Positions 13,301 to 28,300 of a stretch of DNA of 64,000 nucleotides are shown one piece after another. Below the pieces are notes generated by a model. The model was given only the letters and a program-made list of their open reading frames with translations. It made no database searches and had not been told where the DNA came from. Source of the stretch: Dipylidium caninum (Eukaryota; Platyhelminthes; Cestoda; Cyclophyllidea; Dipylidiidae). The position numbers were made by a program, and so were the translations under genes. Within the stretch, counting starts at the first letter, position 1; the number at the start of each line of letters is the position of its first letter. The DNA lies in the NCBI GenBank assembly GCA_017562135.1, contig QEYB01000290.1:1-64000 (forward strand), read 5' to 3'.

Positions 13301-16300
13301 TGCTTGCACCTCTCCTTTTACGCTCCTCCCCTTCCATTTGCAATTTCGTTTCCGTTCCGATACCATCCGACATAAGAGCCTACTTTGTGTTCATTCCGAA
13401 TGCCACTATGCAGTTGTTCCCGTAAAGACCGAGATAATAAAGGAGGCAAGGCAAGTAAGTTCAATTCAACCTTCCTAACCGCTCGATAGCAGCGTATGTG
13501 TGATTACCTCTTCAACTGATCGAGGTCCCACCAATGACCGCACAATAGACAGGAGCACCAACCACTTCACCAGTACTCTGTTCAACTACGACAAAGACCA
13601 AGGAAGAAACTTGAGGCTTCAATACGGTATGCAGTCGCCAAGATTACTCCCACTTCTGTGCTCTCTCCCAACCTCTCCGACTGCTCTAACTTCTGCCACT
13701 TGTTACAACACAATATCCACATTTCTTACACCTCTCCTCCACTACCGACACCATATAATGGCAGACCACGAGGACCATGGCGTTAATAGATCTTTTCACC
13801 TACTTCGTTTTCAACCATAGCCATCCATTCTCCTTACTCGCTGCAACTTACTCCTCCCCTCCTATCCCGCCAAGGTCTCTATTGCACAGGGAAGAGTATG
13901 TCGTTTCTCGAACCGCTATGACGACGACGACTTGTATCGTCTTACCTTTAGGCAATGGAGTAGGTCGGCCACCTCTGATAAAAGGTGTCAAGTGAGATTA
14001 TATGCCAGAAATAAATGGATGGAGCCCGACTGATTGTTTAAGAGACACCATATAGAGAGTTGGGAGGTCTAATCAAGTAATGTTGCTTTTTCACGGAACG
14101 ACCATTCAACAAGAATACGTCAAATGTTCTTCAAGCTAACGTCGTTCATTGTCAGGTCTCATAAGGAAAAATACATCAAATTCCCGAAACCTCGAACCAT
14201 TTAGTTCTACTTCCTCCGCTTGTTGTTACTTCATTTATAATGAAATAATATATTATCTGTTCAGCATATAGGGTTAGATTTTGATGACTCTGTAAATGAA
14301 TCTGACGGTAGGCCCTGGTTGCCCTTTTTAGGACTAGGTCGTATTGCTGCAGCTTTTTCCTGGGTTTTCCGTTAGCGATTGAGTTTTTCGTTATGGCATT
14401 TAGTTAATACCATTATTTTTTGGCTGACGTCTGGTTGAGGTGAGGTTTGAACTGTACAGAAAAATGAGTTATGAGTCAGAATTAAGAATGCTAACCGTAA
14501 GAGGCATAGTCACGAGCATCAGGTTGCTAGAACTTGCGTCATACTTAGCAGACGCTTTGCGAGGTTTAGTGTCGCCACGTACCGCGCATGTATACATGCA
14601 TACAGTTCAAGCTTCTCGCCGTAATGTAAGCATGGAAAGGTGACTTGGGGATAAACTCGTCGGAGGGAAATTCTTCACTCATGGGTAAAGCGTTGTCTTG
14701 AAGAGGCTTTGGAAAGCATGAGGAATAATGTCGATGGGTATAGGTTGGACAAAAGATGACGATGTCTCGCGTAGACGAAGGGCGAATTATGGGAAGAAGC
14801 GTTAAAATCGCTTTTTGACTGATGAAATGGCATATTTGAGGTAAGTATTTGTATTGCTGATGGCATTGTGGAGAAAAGCATTTTCCTCAACAGGCATCCT
14901 AACTTTTGACATATGAGGACTGGGTTGATTGGTTTGTTGCTTTGTGTTCACATGTAATGAGAAGGTGTTGTCATTGTCCTTTGTTTTGACTTATTGCCTT
15001 TGTGGAAATTTAGTGTCGTGAACATCCCCGACAGATGGGTTAGAGTAAGAGCGAGAATAATGTTTTTCTCCCTATATTATTCTCACTACTTTATGTATGT
15101 AATAAACCGTTGTGTTCACAAAAAGCCATTTTTTTCGCCTTCCTTGTAACCTTCGAGGAGTATATTTTCCCCACAAACACATTCCTTTTAACTGTTAGTA
15201 TGCGTTGCCTATGTCGCCTTGGCCTCGTTTGATTAGCCTTATTTGGCATGTTTTCTCGCTGGTTAGCACTTTGTCTGTTATTTATTTCATTAGTCTTCCT
15301 CTGATTTTAATCTCGTTATCTTTGTCTACCGTCAATGAAGAACCTTTTTCTCATATGTGAGAACGGAATAGGACATATTTGATGCTGTTTCCTTTGAAGC
15401 ATTTGTTTCTTACCTATGCCCAATTCTTTCCTTTGCATACTTGATTACTTGTAGCTAACACTGCATTAATAAGTGGTTATTTCAATGAGTTAGCACTGTT
15501 AGGAGATATATCCTTGTTGTTGTTGCTATTTCTCTTGCATAAATGAAATAATATATGTTCTTACAAATAGGACTTAGATTTGGATTAACGTTTATTATAG
15601 AAATAGATGGCAAGCATTTGATAGCCTTTATGGCGTCAAGTTGTATTCTGCCACTGGTTAAAATTATTACAATGTGTTGAAGTCAGGATCAATGAGTTGG
15701 ATTGGTTCAGGGGCTACAATAACATGTTTATAGTGTATATATGTATGCATGCATGTAGGCATGCGTGAATGTGGTATGTAACAGTCCTAAAATGGCGATG
15801 TATAGTTCTGCGGAAGGGCCGAGTGTGAAAGACAATGTTAAAGTAAACGATTATTTTCCTTGTTTTAGACAGGTCTTGTTCTTCAAGTGGTTTTCACCTA
15901 CCTATCAAGCATTTTAATGGCATTATTTCGGTGGTCCTGATACGCTTTATGTAATTTCCTCTTTAAGCCTTCGCATTTAATCTTCTCCTTTTTGTAAATG
16001 CAGCATAACCCCTCCTATTCTCATGTTGCTGTGTTTCTTACAACCTGCCCTTGTTTTTCATTGACTCATTTCTAATATTTTGACGCTAATCAACTTGGTT
16101 GCATAACAAATTCTTCATAAGATTCTTTGGCACTTTCAAACACCTATAAGCAATATAGTAGTTACGTTTATTTTTCTCTCAGTTTTGACTGCAACTTAGA
16201 TTCTCGTTCTCATTTTGATGTCACTTCAGAGAGCATGTGGTCATTTTTGTGTATTTATTTGTGTCGACATAATCTCTTCAATGTCTGTGCCTGAGAGGAA

Positions 16301-19300
16301 ATTAAAAACTGCCTGATAAGCATTTAAATGCGTTTAAAAAAGAAGCTGGCCTCTGGAATGAAGGCAGGTAAATTTCGCATCCCTATAGGCGATGCCAGGT
16401 TAGACGGGCTCTTTGTATTGCCCAACATCTGTCACTTGCTGTGAATCGATATTGAGGGGACATCTTCGGAGGCAAATTCCCATGAGGATCAATGAGCGCG
16501 ACTTTACAATATCCTACATAACTTGTACTTCTTAGCCACCTTTCTCAAGTGTTCTATTTTGAAGTGCAAGTGTAACTATCTTTTGAGAATACCGTAGTTG
16601 GCGGATGCGAAGGATTTTCTTCTTCTTCCCTTTATATCAAATTGCCACCACATTTTTCTCTTCTTCGACCGAAGGTGCTTCGAAGCTGACAATAGTCCTG
16701 GAAGTTGAATGAGAAACAGCAACTGAATTGAGGTATCGTTCTTGCCCCGTCTTTATTCCTTCGTCTCCTACTTTTTATTTCACCACATCATAGAACATGG
16801 CGGCATTGGCTAGTACAAAAACTTACGCTCTTTCCAATCATCTGCTCGATTTTAGCTTTCACTTCGCCAACAAAATAGCGGTTCAAAGAGTGTCAGCACG
16901 CTCCCAACGCGACTGTCCACTGAGAATGGATGAAGATAGATGGATCTGTTGCCTCACACTAACGCGGTGGCTAGTGTACATTCTCCGTGCATAAAGCTTC
17001 CATTAAATCCTGGAGAATTTAAGTTGTACGCAATCGGCTAAATTAGGAAGAGAGAAGAAGAAGCGGATAAACGTATACTGAAAAGCGGTGGCAAAGTGAA
17101 GTGCGTAGATTGCGTAAGAGAAATCGTCCGCGCATCATCGAGATATCACTAATCGCTCTGTTTTCGCATCTCTTCTCCCCATCGCACACACCTAGTAGAA
17201 TAATCCCCTGAAGCGTCTGCCTTTCCCGCAAGACTGCTATCGAAAATGACATCCGTCTATCACTTGACTGTCACCACTTCGCACAAGTCTGAGCTTAGAC
17301 AGCAAATGAAACTCTTAAAAGCCTATCTCCCGCATGTGCAATAGTCACTGCAACGCTATATAACTTCCTCTGGAAGGTTCTGTTCTTTTCTTTGACAATC
17401 TGTTTTGACAAGTAGCAGATATTTATTTGGCGCATGTTCAGTTCTCCAATTTTATTCTTTAATGTAAACTCACTGACGGAGGAAAATAAACCTAACCAAA
17501 GTCGATGGAGCATCCATGGCAACTTGAAGAGGGTCATTTACGCCAGTGCGTGATATAATTATTTCAACACTAAAAAAAATGCTACAAAAGCATGTAGAAA
17601 TTCACTGAAAATCTTTGATGAAGGTGCAGCTTCTGATAAGAGAGTATTCCCAAATAGGATACAAAAAATGATGCTTTCACGTTGCCAAGAAGTCTTTGGT
17701 AATGATGCCAAATAAATTACTTTATAAAGGTTCTTAGCGGTGGAAAGGTGTCGTTAATTTACTTTAAAACGAGACAGAACAGTTCGACAGACCTGATAAT
17801 ATAGCTAATACATGCCTCCTAGCGCCATTCCTCCTCCCCAACGAGGCCGCTAGGAGAATTAGTGATTACGGTATAGCACTTTCCCTAAACGTTGAAATGG
17901 AAATTTGGTGATGATGGAGCTTAGGGGTGAAATTGACAAAATAGAAACATGAGCCTACTGCTTGCCCAACAGATACCGCTCTCCTCCGCCGCTCACTTCA
18001 GCAACTATAATTCTTGCAGGATGTTGCTAGTATTCTTTAATTTTTTTAAAAGTTGCACTCTTCTCTGTTGCAAGGACATTGTGTCCAAAGGTTCCTTAAG
18101 CACAACGCTACGTTTGCGGCGAAGTGGAAAAGGGAAAAACGGCTGTCAAAAGTGAAGAGGACATGAGTGGCAAGCTAGGAGTCAAAGGTTAGACAAGGAA
18201 GAAGATGAGTGTGGGCAAGAAGGTAATCGCTCATGGAGGGTGGGGAGGTCAAGAGAGTCACCCACGAGACTCGGCTGGAGGACAGAAGCATTGTGAGGGT
18301 GGAGACTGCTGATATCCGATCAGACGTCTCTCGGTAGAGTGTCGCTGTTCCACCATTCCTGCGCCGGCGGCAGTGAAAGCCGTGCTTCTATGCGTCGACT
18401 TCACGTTCGTGCATATACTTGGAGTGTTACTGCCCGTCATCAATCTGTACACCTTCCCAATCCTTCTTTACATTGTCATCGTTGTCCCAATTAGGGGTAA
18501 CACCAAAACAGACGTTTTAGTGTAGACGCAAGAATTCGATGAGTTGACATGAACATGCCACTGTAGCACACTGAGTCGCACTCATTTCCTTTCATCTGAC
18601 TAGAAGGGACGAGGTAGAGGTTCAACACGGGTACTTCAATTAATTTGAAAGTTTCCAGGTCAGGGACACACAGCCGACTGGGCATTTTCGAGCCACGGAC
18701 AGCTGCGAACGCAATATCTAGCGGGTGGGACTAAGCAATGAATATTCGCCGCATTGCAAACCACCAAACATTCATCTCGGTCCACTTTACAGGGAGGCGG
18801 ATAAATTTTGCGAGGTTGATTAAGTAATTCAGCTATCTCTTGGTGTTTTCGTGTCTGCATCGGAGAGTACTATTGATCAGCGGAACCGATGCGCAGGAGG
18901 ATGCTCTGGTGGTGTGTATTGTAGTGTAGTGGGACTCGAGAAATGGGACGAATGTATGCGGGAAAGATCTTTAGGTTTGAAAGGTTCCAAAATACATGGA
19001 TGACGGGTATATTGGCCCAGCCTCACGCTGACGACAGAATTACGAGAAGATACCGTCTTACGGATTAACACACTCTAAAGCTGATACGCATACCCTCAGT
19101 CATGTGTAGCATCTGCCACTTGGTTCTTAAATTCCTCTTCTTCTGGTAGCGTCTAATCCCTCCTCTAGCCACGTTCTATGGAGTGAGGTTGGAAACCAAC
19201 ATATTTTGGTGTACCTGAGTAAAGAAACCGCCACTCTGTCCATCACTCCCACTTATTTGCCCATATCAGCTGCCGCAATCTTCTTTCGTGGTTGGTGAAA

Positions 19301-22300
19301 AGGGCACGACAATGAGATCAGCATTTCAATGAATGGTACATTTGCTGGACACTCATTACAAATGGTGAGTGGGCAAGGTTGAAGCGTTTTGGCGCAGGAG
19401 AGTTTAATTGATGATGATCGTTGAGTAGACGTCGGTGACTCGTGAGCTCTGATGGCCCAGCAATAAAGGCAGAGGCCGTAAATCAGTGGGAGTGGCGACG
19501 AGAACATAAAGCTTTGCAGATACCCTTGACGATGGAATTTGCAGCATTACCAGTTGTCACTTTCTACGCTGTCAAAAATGAATGTGGAACCTCAGGCTGT
19601 GAGAACTGCATATTATTCTGTCACCTAAATTTTACGCACGAGCTGTGACAGTAGACATTGTCCCACTACTAGTGACCAATCACTGCTCAGTCTTATGCTG
19701 GGCTCCTTCGAGATATGGTAGCGCTTCCAGCTTCATTAAAAAATGCCAAATCCAAAAATAGTTTGGTCTCTGTCTAGTTATTTTAATGTTTCTATAACCG
19801 CTTTGATCTGCCACCATGGCCACCAGTGCCTTCATAGCCGATGGAAAGATGGGACACTTAGTCATTTCTACCTTGCGACGAAAGAAATTAGTATTTTCTC
19901 CTAATTTCCATCTGGCTTGGTAACTTCCGAGGAACGCAAGGGTGAAAATAACGGATGTCTCGTATGCATCACTAAATATTCCCTTGTCCGCGGTAGTACC
20001 AGTTTAGCGGAGTCTCAATCGTCCGATACGCAGACGCCAAATGTGACAAGTTGGCTCTTTCCTTTTCCCAACCATCCTACCATTTCTCCTCCTCACGATA
20101 AATCAGCATTGTCTGCGACTACCATCTCACTCAGTGATGTGTAATGAAATGAGGGTGAAAAAATGATCTCTAGCATGCACCACTGCGTCCCTTCGTCCAA
20201 ACTAGTGCCAGTAAGGCGGTGTCACAAAGGTACGCAGTGCAGACTCTCTAGGTAAAAGTCTCTTCCTAACATTTCCCGACTGTACGGTAGATTTGTCAGT
20301 CCATCAACCTCCATGTCTTTCTCCAATCCCACTTCCGACGATTAACACACTCATGGCACAGGGAAATGCGGAAAGCGCGAAGTGCCGATGGAGACAAGGT
20401 TCAGTCACCATAGTGCATAGGTAATCAGTTTGCGCAAAGCAGGCGATGGACAAGGTGGCTAGCCAGACAACCATGATTAGCGTTCCTCTGTTCCACCGAA
20501 CCAGCGATGACGGAAAGATCGGCGATAAGTCGAGTGCGCACTGCCTCTCCCCATTTCATTCACCAACGATCGAGAAGAGATTCTAGAACTAGATGCTGGC
20601 TGGCTGATGGCTGGTTGGCTGCTTGCGAATACACGCAGCTCGAATGGTGGGCGATTGCTAGAAATATCTCCTGTCGTTACATTGTGCGTCAGAAAAAAAG
20701 GCAGCGGTAAGGTAGCGCCACAACTCTCTGATTTACTAAGCACGAACTCATCCACCTTTTTTTTCATTCTGCTCCTCTCGCCTGCGAGATGTTCCACAGC
20801 CTTGCTCACTGCCAGCTTAAAAGGGGAAATTTGATTATCCAACTGAGGGTCCTGGCTTCTCTGGAAACGGAAGAATCTTCTTTGCAATCTCAGCTTTACT
20901 GCTTGCAACTGGTTCGCAAGCCACACGCAGATGGTCCGAGAAAAGAAGTCAGAGCCATACAGGTGAAAATGAACTCGGCGTTAAAGAGGAAGGCTATTTA
21001 AGAGGTTAGTTTGGAGAAAGATAAGGCGTCAAATAAGCCGCAGCTAGGGGTAGAAGAAGCTGATGTGGGTTGTAGATATGAACGCAGGCGAGAAGATAAG
21101 GCTAACAGCTCCACTGTTAGTTGAGGGAGGTGATGACTTCGCCAGGGTATACGGAAGCCTCCTCTAATCCATGTGGTTAGATGTGCTGAGAAGTTAGCAC
21201 CAGTGTGGATGTCACGTGGAATCCATGTCGAAGGAGATAAGCGAGTTTAATCCAACGACTCTAAGCATCAATTGGTATGATTGACCGACCTTGCCGTGAA
21301 AATGCCTCCTTAATCACAACTTCACTGCACGATCGCAAACTCTTGCGTAGCACTAAGCTATTACTCCGTCTTCTTATGCTGCCATTACAACCACGGCTTA
21401 TGCGGTTAATACTCGTATTGAGGGTAGGTGAATTGTGGAGACGTACTCGAGCGTGGGCTATCACAACTCATACCAATAAGAATGCAAAATTATCACCGTC
21501 CCAGTATTTCAAGGAATATGAACAGACCAGGTAGACGCTTTCGACAAGAGAATGGAGCACGTAAATCCATACGACATGGGACGGTGCTGTCACCTACGCC
21601 ATTCCGTTTACTCTGTCGCCTACTTATACATGTGGGCAAACACCACCTCAAATACAATTGCCTCTGGTCTATTGAACGATTTTAAATGGTAAAAGGTGTG
21701 GAGGAAGTGTCACTAGACTGAGAGATGCAAAAGACACAGTGGGTACTAAGCAATTGAAATATGCTGTACAGGAGGTTGGTGGAAACGAGTAAACTGGGAA
21801 CCTATTCACCACTGTGCCTTGGGTGACAGGCGACATGTCGCCCGCGGGAGACTCGGAGAATACAGGGTGTACGAGGTCTTCATGACGATAAGAGAGGAAT
21901 AGCGCCATTTCCGTTTCACTAATCCCAACATCGTCGTTACATGACACTGCTTGCCGACTCTCTCCTCTTTATCAATTAATATCGACTCACAGTTCTACTC
22001 GCCAACTGCCTATTCGTAACGTGAATTTTGCCATGACTATCAACATCAGGCCCTAGGACTTCAAGCGGATGGACTTCTGGTACTGGGGAATGAGGCTAAG
22101 CAAATTTGCTAAGACTTGCCATCGTCCATTCGCTCCTATTAGGCTGTGCTTCTTGTGGCCGAATGACTCGACGAATACATAATACGGAGCGGAAAGTTGC
22201 AGTCAGCTTATGTTCGTCCGCCAGCATGGCAAGAGACGGTTCCCTCTCTTCATAACCGAACTCCTTTCATTCTCTTACTAGGCATCGGGAAGATTTGGTA

Positions 22301-25300
22301 GGTGCCTCAGATCCATTGAGTGGAAAAGTGTCATCTTACGCATTTCTGTTACTTCGACAACCATATCTCCCTTTCATCGACGCCATCATTGCCGTTGGTC
22401 GAATCAGCTCAGGCACATTCTCACTCACTGATAGGTCAAGGAGACAATAGCTTGCACCATATCTCCCCGTCATTAACACACAATCAACTTCATCACTCAA
22501 CTGGATCAGTAATGCCATGAATTTTCAAGTTATTTTCTAATGGGCGTCGAAGGGAATACGTAAAATTAACCAGGCAAAGCGTCACCTTTGGGACATGTAT
22601 ACTTTCCCGTCAGGTCGGCTGTCTTAGGCTTGTCACCTCAGGTACCATTGGCACGAAAAATGCGGCGCGTCAAAGTAACGCATATAAACTAAAATAGTGC
22701 AGTTTTGTAGCCTGAAAGAAAAAAATATAAAATAAAGTCCCAGAAAGCAGAAATTTAGAGTGCTACATTACTTTTCCAGCCAAAAGGATCAATGTGTACG
22801 AGGGGCAAACTTATAATTTCAAAATATATTGAAGGGATTATACAAAACACATTATGCTTCCTGACCATCTTATTCAGCAATGCTCAGTGTTTCTAAGCGA
22901 CGGTTAAAGATGATACCGTTTCGACGCGCGTTAATTCGATCGGAAATATATGTTAAAGTTGTTTTTTCTGCAGCCACCCTAGTCCATTTGTCTCAACCCA
23001 AACTACTCCCCCTATACGTCAAACAATCGAATGCCGCTAGTGGAGAATTATTTTTTGCCACCGCTACCAGCCATTCGACTAAGCACTTCAGCCGACCACG
23101 CCCCACTTTACTGCCTTTCTCGCTCCACTCTTCTTTGCTACGAGGCATTGCCTTTTGTCCGGACTATTATTCTCACAAGATGTCACTCTCTTGGATGCCC
23201 CTTGAAGACGCCTTCGCCCATTCTCCTCCCGCCTCTCAAACTCAACTTCTACCTCCATGCCTCTACTTACCACTATTTCCTCTTTCTTCTAGTCTGCGCA
23301 TGTCTCTTATGCTTTCTTTAATTTGTCTAAATTTAGATTAATCGGGAATTTTTCCTTTTTATTCGGTTTAATTATGCCGCCTTTTGCGAAATTCACCTCA
23401 TTTCTGCTTATTTTCACTCATATTTCCTATTATCTCTGCACATAATTTAATCAAAAATTCTTAGATATTTGTTCCTCTCTTCATGTTCCCTTTTCTTCAA
23501 TACCACTGCGTTAAATCCGCGAACAAAATTTCAAGGAAATTCTTAAGATATTTTTAATTTTCCAAGTCATAACAATATGATTTGTCTCTCCACAGTCTAA
23601 ATTACACTCATTTTCACTTACTTTCTCTGCTTCGTATGTATTTTCGTTTTCTTACATCTGGTGTATGTAAAGAAGTACACTTTCCTCTTTTAGTAAGTCT
23701 GACAGCGTGATTTTTATGGAGAAGCGGTCTCTGGTAGAAAAGAATTTTCCCATGTCCTGGAATGCTGTCCTTGCATTCGTCCCTGGATTCAATGTATCGC
23801 TTTAAATCATTACTGACATGGCTCTCGGTGGGGTATATGTCTCACAAACGGTGAATGGAGATTAGATGTAATAGAGAAATATGTGCTCGAGATGAAATAC
23901 GAATACCGGGCTCGAGAGGCTATGCGATAGGGTGTGATCTTGTATTATCGAATCAAAAAGTACTCTGGCGTTTTCGAGAGAGACATTAAATGGGAAAGGG
24001 AGGTTAACATAAGGGGATGGAACATGTCAGTGGACATACATGTTCCGCTAATGACGAAACGCGGCATACTTCGTTATATACGCCCTCAGAGTGTCATAAT
24101 ATTCTATTTTCTGTCATTAGCCGAACTTAAGAGTGCATCAACCCTAATGTCTACATGGGTAAACTCGTTGAGTAACGAGTTTTAGGATGTCTCAGCTATT
24201 GTTGTTCACACCCAGTAAGTTGGTTCGCTTCTTGATTTGTTCCCCGGAGTCCTGTTCCGGTGAGTTAGTAGAACACAAACTAATGTTAGTATGGCACTTG
24301 TTGTGATGGAAAAGCGTTAGAGCTCACTGGCTCTAAGTCACATCTTAAGTCCTCTGGTCAAAATAACATGAATGCCGTAGATTTAGAATAAACTTCTGCC
24401 ACCTCATGACCGCCCTCATCAAATTACAAAAATCCTTAATACTGGCTTTTGACAAAGCTACTATCATCATGGCTCAAATATTCGGGAGTGCGAGTTGACG
24501 ACAGCGAATTTGTGCTTCCCGCTACGTAATGACGAGCAATGTTATTCATGCTACTTCACTTATTTTATATGTATCACACGAGTAAGGGATTATGTACAAG
24601 CTACGTGTCAAACAAAGGCAATTAAAAGTAGAATGGAATTTTGAAACACACGAAATGTCCTCAGAACTTGAATGAGCTCGACATGAGAGTTCGCACACAT
24701 TGAATATAACTCAAAATGCTAGTAAATATCAGCGCCTGTTTATATTCACTACGTGTCTTTGCACTTGGCGTGACAGAGAGTAAATAAACCTGACTTGAGT
24801 GGCATTTTTTTAATCCGAGGCCAGAGAGAGTACTCACAGATCCTCAGAAGTCCGTGAGTGATTGTACAGGCCATGGCATATCGGGCCATGTGAAATATTC
24901 TGTTTTGTGGAAGAGGGACGTTGGAAGCTCCTTCCGATCGAGGTAGCTCGACTTGGCCCCAAAACGCATTACTGATTGGGTGGCAATTCAGACTGATCTT
25001 CTGATCTTCTCTACCATTGGCAGCTCTGGGTAATTTGACATGAAGAAAGTCAGACTTCCTGTAAAGCAGTCACCAGCACCCTAAATAAGGGAAAGAACAA
25101 GATAGTAAGTAAACCAATGGAGCATATATTAAGATGATGAGGGGAATGAGAGTAAGCATTTGAGCACTTAGAAGAAAAAGATATCTTTATCTCCACATGC
25201 TCTGTGACTAAGAATATGTGTGAAGTAAAACCGTCGAGTCGATAGCCGCGTGAAAAGTCTGCGTATTAATGTGGACGGCAAAATTCAGCGGCATTTCGCT

Positions 25301-25324
25301 CGAGGACATGTATAAGTCGGCAGG
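10341..25324. other. Gene-poor region, nothing recognised
   Basis: About 15 kb of mostly AT-rich sequence with only short unrelated open frames. I saw no kinase, reverse-transcriptase, transposase or other family motifs, and no long exon with convincing splice sites apart from the weak candidate at 12551. Pyrimidine-rich stretches occur at 13160-13370 and 23090-23290. The longest frames (minus 20477-20926, 149 codons; plus 22880-23341, 153 codons) have biased low-complexity composition and no recognisable domains, so they are left as probable chance frames. Small-exon genes could be missed by eye. Confidence 0.5.
12551..12844 (+). CDS. Possible small two-exon gene, unidentified
   Basis: An ATG at 12551 opens about 28 Lys/Glu/Thr-rich codons, ending at a good donor (ACGAAA|GTGAGT). 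A strong 3' splice context follows ('ctactaacacaaactgctag', with a textbook branch-site TACTAAC). The downstream exon (12774 on) then reads about 20 codons with an amphipathic look before a stop. A neighbouring frame from 12796 stays open to 12984. No family is recognised. A one-base consensus error joining the two frames is possible. The only support is splice-site quality. Confidence 0.2.
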
Positions 25325-28300
25325 CCTATTTGCTGCCTAGAAATGGGCCACAAATATGCGGAAAATGAGGTGAGAACAATAAGGGACACGTAATCTCTGT
25401 TGCAACAGGTCCTTGGACATTGAGTTGAAAGAAACGTAGAGGTATATGTCAACTCTGATCATATCGTCTCCACTTTACTGTTGAGGTTTATTGAAGGAAG
25501 TGGAGGTCTTCAAGCAATTTACGAGGCTCAAATTCGGGGGTTTTGTGCACACTAACGACTAGAATGTTCATGCAACGAGGCAATAACGCGGCGAGCGACC
25601 CCCCTCCCCCCCCTCCCCCCTCCCCCACCTCACAACTCGAGATGCAGGCGACAGGTGAAGAAAATCATCTGCACTTAGCCTAGGCTATGCTATCTGCACC
25701 CAGTTCATGACACTCCCACCGCCCTACATTCCTCGCCTTACCTCAAAATCTTCCCACGTTCGGTCGCCATCCGTTGACCCAGCGCCAGATACATCATTCT
25801 AGGTGAGAAAATAGCAGTTAAGGCAATAGTCTCTTCAACGGACTTCCTTGGCTCAACCTAAGTGGCGACTGACCTACTAAAAGAAGGATATCGGTGTGAC
25901 CAGAGGTTAGCAGACAATGATCAAGGTGGGCGCTGTCAGAGGGATTTCACGCTTTCGATGATCACAGGCAACTAGTGAAAGGTGGTCGCACCGAGAGAGA
26001 TTAGTAGGGGTTAATGAAGTCACGTTAAGTGTTAGCCAGCAAGAAGCGTCTGTAAAAGCGTGGTTAAGTGGCAGGGTCTGAGACAAGTCGACAATAGTAG
26101 GGTGATGCGCAGCGATATCTCTACGTTTAGAGATGAAGGGCTAGGCGCAATTGTTCCCCTCTAGCGGTTCTTGTCAAACCAGCGTGATAAAGGGACAGTC
26201 AATCCAACAGCAATAGACAGCTAGTGCGGCATCCTGTTAACGGTCTACAGAAGACCGAAAGCGTGTCTACTTTAGACCAGTCCAGTCCGAAAAATTAACC
26301 CACAAAGGCCTCTCTGGACATCACTTCTGTCACGGGTTCACCGGTCACTGGCAGACCCACAACCACCCACAACCGCCCAAAGTCAACCCTACCCCTCGAA
26401 GTGGGACAATGGCGCCCCTAAATGGAATGGTTTGCCACGGCCTGGGCATTCTGCGAAGTCTTACCTCTCTGGAAGGCTTGCTTCCGTGCGTCGAAGTTAT
26501 CTCCCTAATTGAGTTCTGCAAGGGATCGAGAGGGCTGGTGGAGCGGATTAAGAGAGGACGGGAGGAGGTCAAGTCAAACCCATGCGAGGGCGATGCTCAC
26601 CTCATCCGCCTGTGAATGGAGAGAAAAGGGTTTTCGAGATCAATTCAAATCGCCTGCTTGGGACACTGTCAATCACAAGTATGGATTTAACCACTACTAG
26701 CTACTAGTCTCAATTTTATCGAAAAGGAGCGGAAGTGAACCATTTTGAAGAGAAGTTGTGAAATCAGGTGGAAACAGACACTTACCGGATCATTTTCGGG
26801 GACCTTACTTTCTGTCTCATCTTCTTGGCGGCGCGGCTGCAAAGTGCACTTCTCAAAGGTATCAGACTTCGGAGTAGAAGAGGAAGAAAGGCAGAGGGAG
26901 GCATAGAGGAAATATTCATATTTTGCTGTCACTGGTTAAATCCACACGAGAACCCCTTTCTCCTAACCCCTTCCCCTTTAGCATGACTGCCAACACCACC
27001 TCAGCTTTTCCCGCCTTTGCCTTGCTCAAGTGCCTCACAGACCGAGGGCACTTGAGGGAGCACTCAGTCTAACATCTTTGGCCAGTTGTCAAAATATACT
27101 GTCAAGGGAGGCAAAGCAGGCGTCGATAATCTATTCACCGAAGTGTCAATTAATATGAGGTCAGCTTGGGGGCTCACAAAAGCTTGTCGGAGCCTACGAA
27201 CCCTCCCTAGTCGCCTTGAACATCGATAACAAACTCATTGAAGAACTGGTAATGCACCGTCCTAGACGTTATTCTTCACCTGGCAGACAGAGTATAGAGA
27301 AAGAGAAGTGGGAACAACGTACACAAGTCCTCACATTCGCCACCTCGTCAGCCTGGTAAGTGTGCTGCCCGACCTGCAAGTCAGCAGAGAGTGGTGGTCA
27401 GCCTTATGTGGTCAAGTGGTGCGTTAGTCTACTTAAAAGCACTGGCGGATGGCGCCTGTTTGTCTCATCTCATCTGAGTGAGAGGACAAAGTCAAGGGCG
27501 TCTCATGCAAGTGCAAAAAACAAGCAGATTTCACCGTGTGAGAGTAGGTCTAGAGTAAACAAAAGTGGTGAGATAAGAGGTGGGAGGACAGGCCAATTGT
27601 AGTTTGTCGTGACGACAACTTGCGCGAACTGTCAATACTCACGGAGGGCGAGTTAACGGGATAAGTAGGCACTTGTTCGGAGAAGCTCGTGGTCCCAAAT
27701 TTGATGCGCAACTGTGATATATTAAGTGGGAACACCTTTCTCACAATGAAGTCGAACAACCGAACCAACTGTGACGCCGAAGGCCGCTGTTTCGGATCCT
27801 CAGACAGTCCCCTAGATGCACACAAAAGCTTCCACTGACTTCACTTTTCCTTCGTGGAACCGATACACATGTGAAAATGGACATTTCCTCACAAATCAAA
27901 TAGCTGTTGCAGAAACGGTGGGCAACCACAAACGTCCATGCACTGCGGATTCATATTGCTTTGCAGCACTCGAGTCAGCATTTCCCACAATGAGACGGTC
28001 AAACTGTAGATATCCACCTTCTCTGAATACGACGTGTAAAGTTCTTTGCGATTACCTGTGAAGGGAAAACATTTACATATCGCCACCCTCCGCTCTGACC
28101 TGGATCAAAGTGGACAATTCCTGCGAGAATGGCGACAGTCACCTCGTCACAGTGCTCGACTAAATGGAGGCTGCCCTGTCACAAGAGGCACTGTCGAAAA
28201 TGCATCCGACAACGCCGTGCCCTACTGACACCAACTCGACAGTCCCACAACGGAACCTCGCACTCCAGTATTAATACGAGCAGTGCGCAAGTGTAAGAAT

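Noticed and set aside
20477..20926. 149-codon minus-strand frame
   Set aside because: Composition is Ser/Arg-rich without domains, codon pattern is not gene-like, and there are no conserved neighbours. Probably chance.
22880..23341. 153-codon plus-strand frame
   Set aside because: Leu/Ser/Pro-rich translation of a pyrimidine-rich stretch, with no recognisable features.
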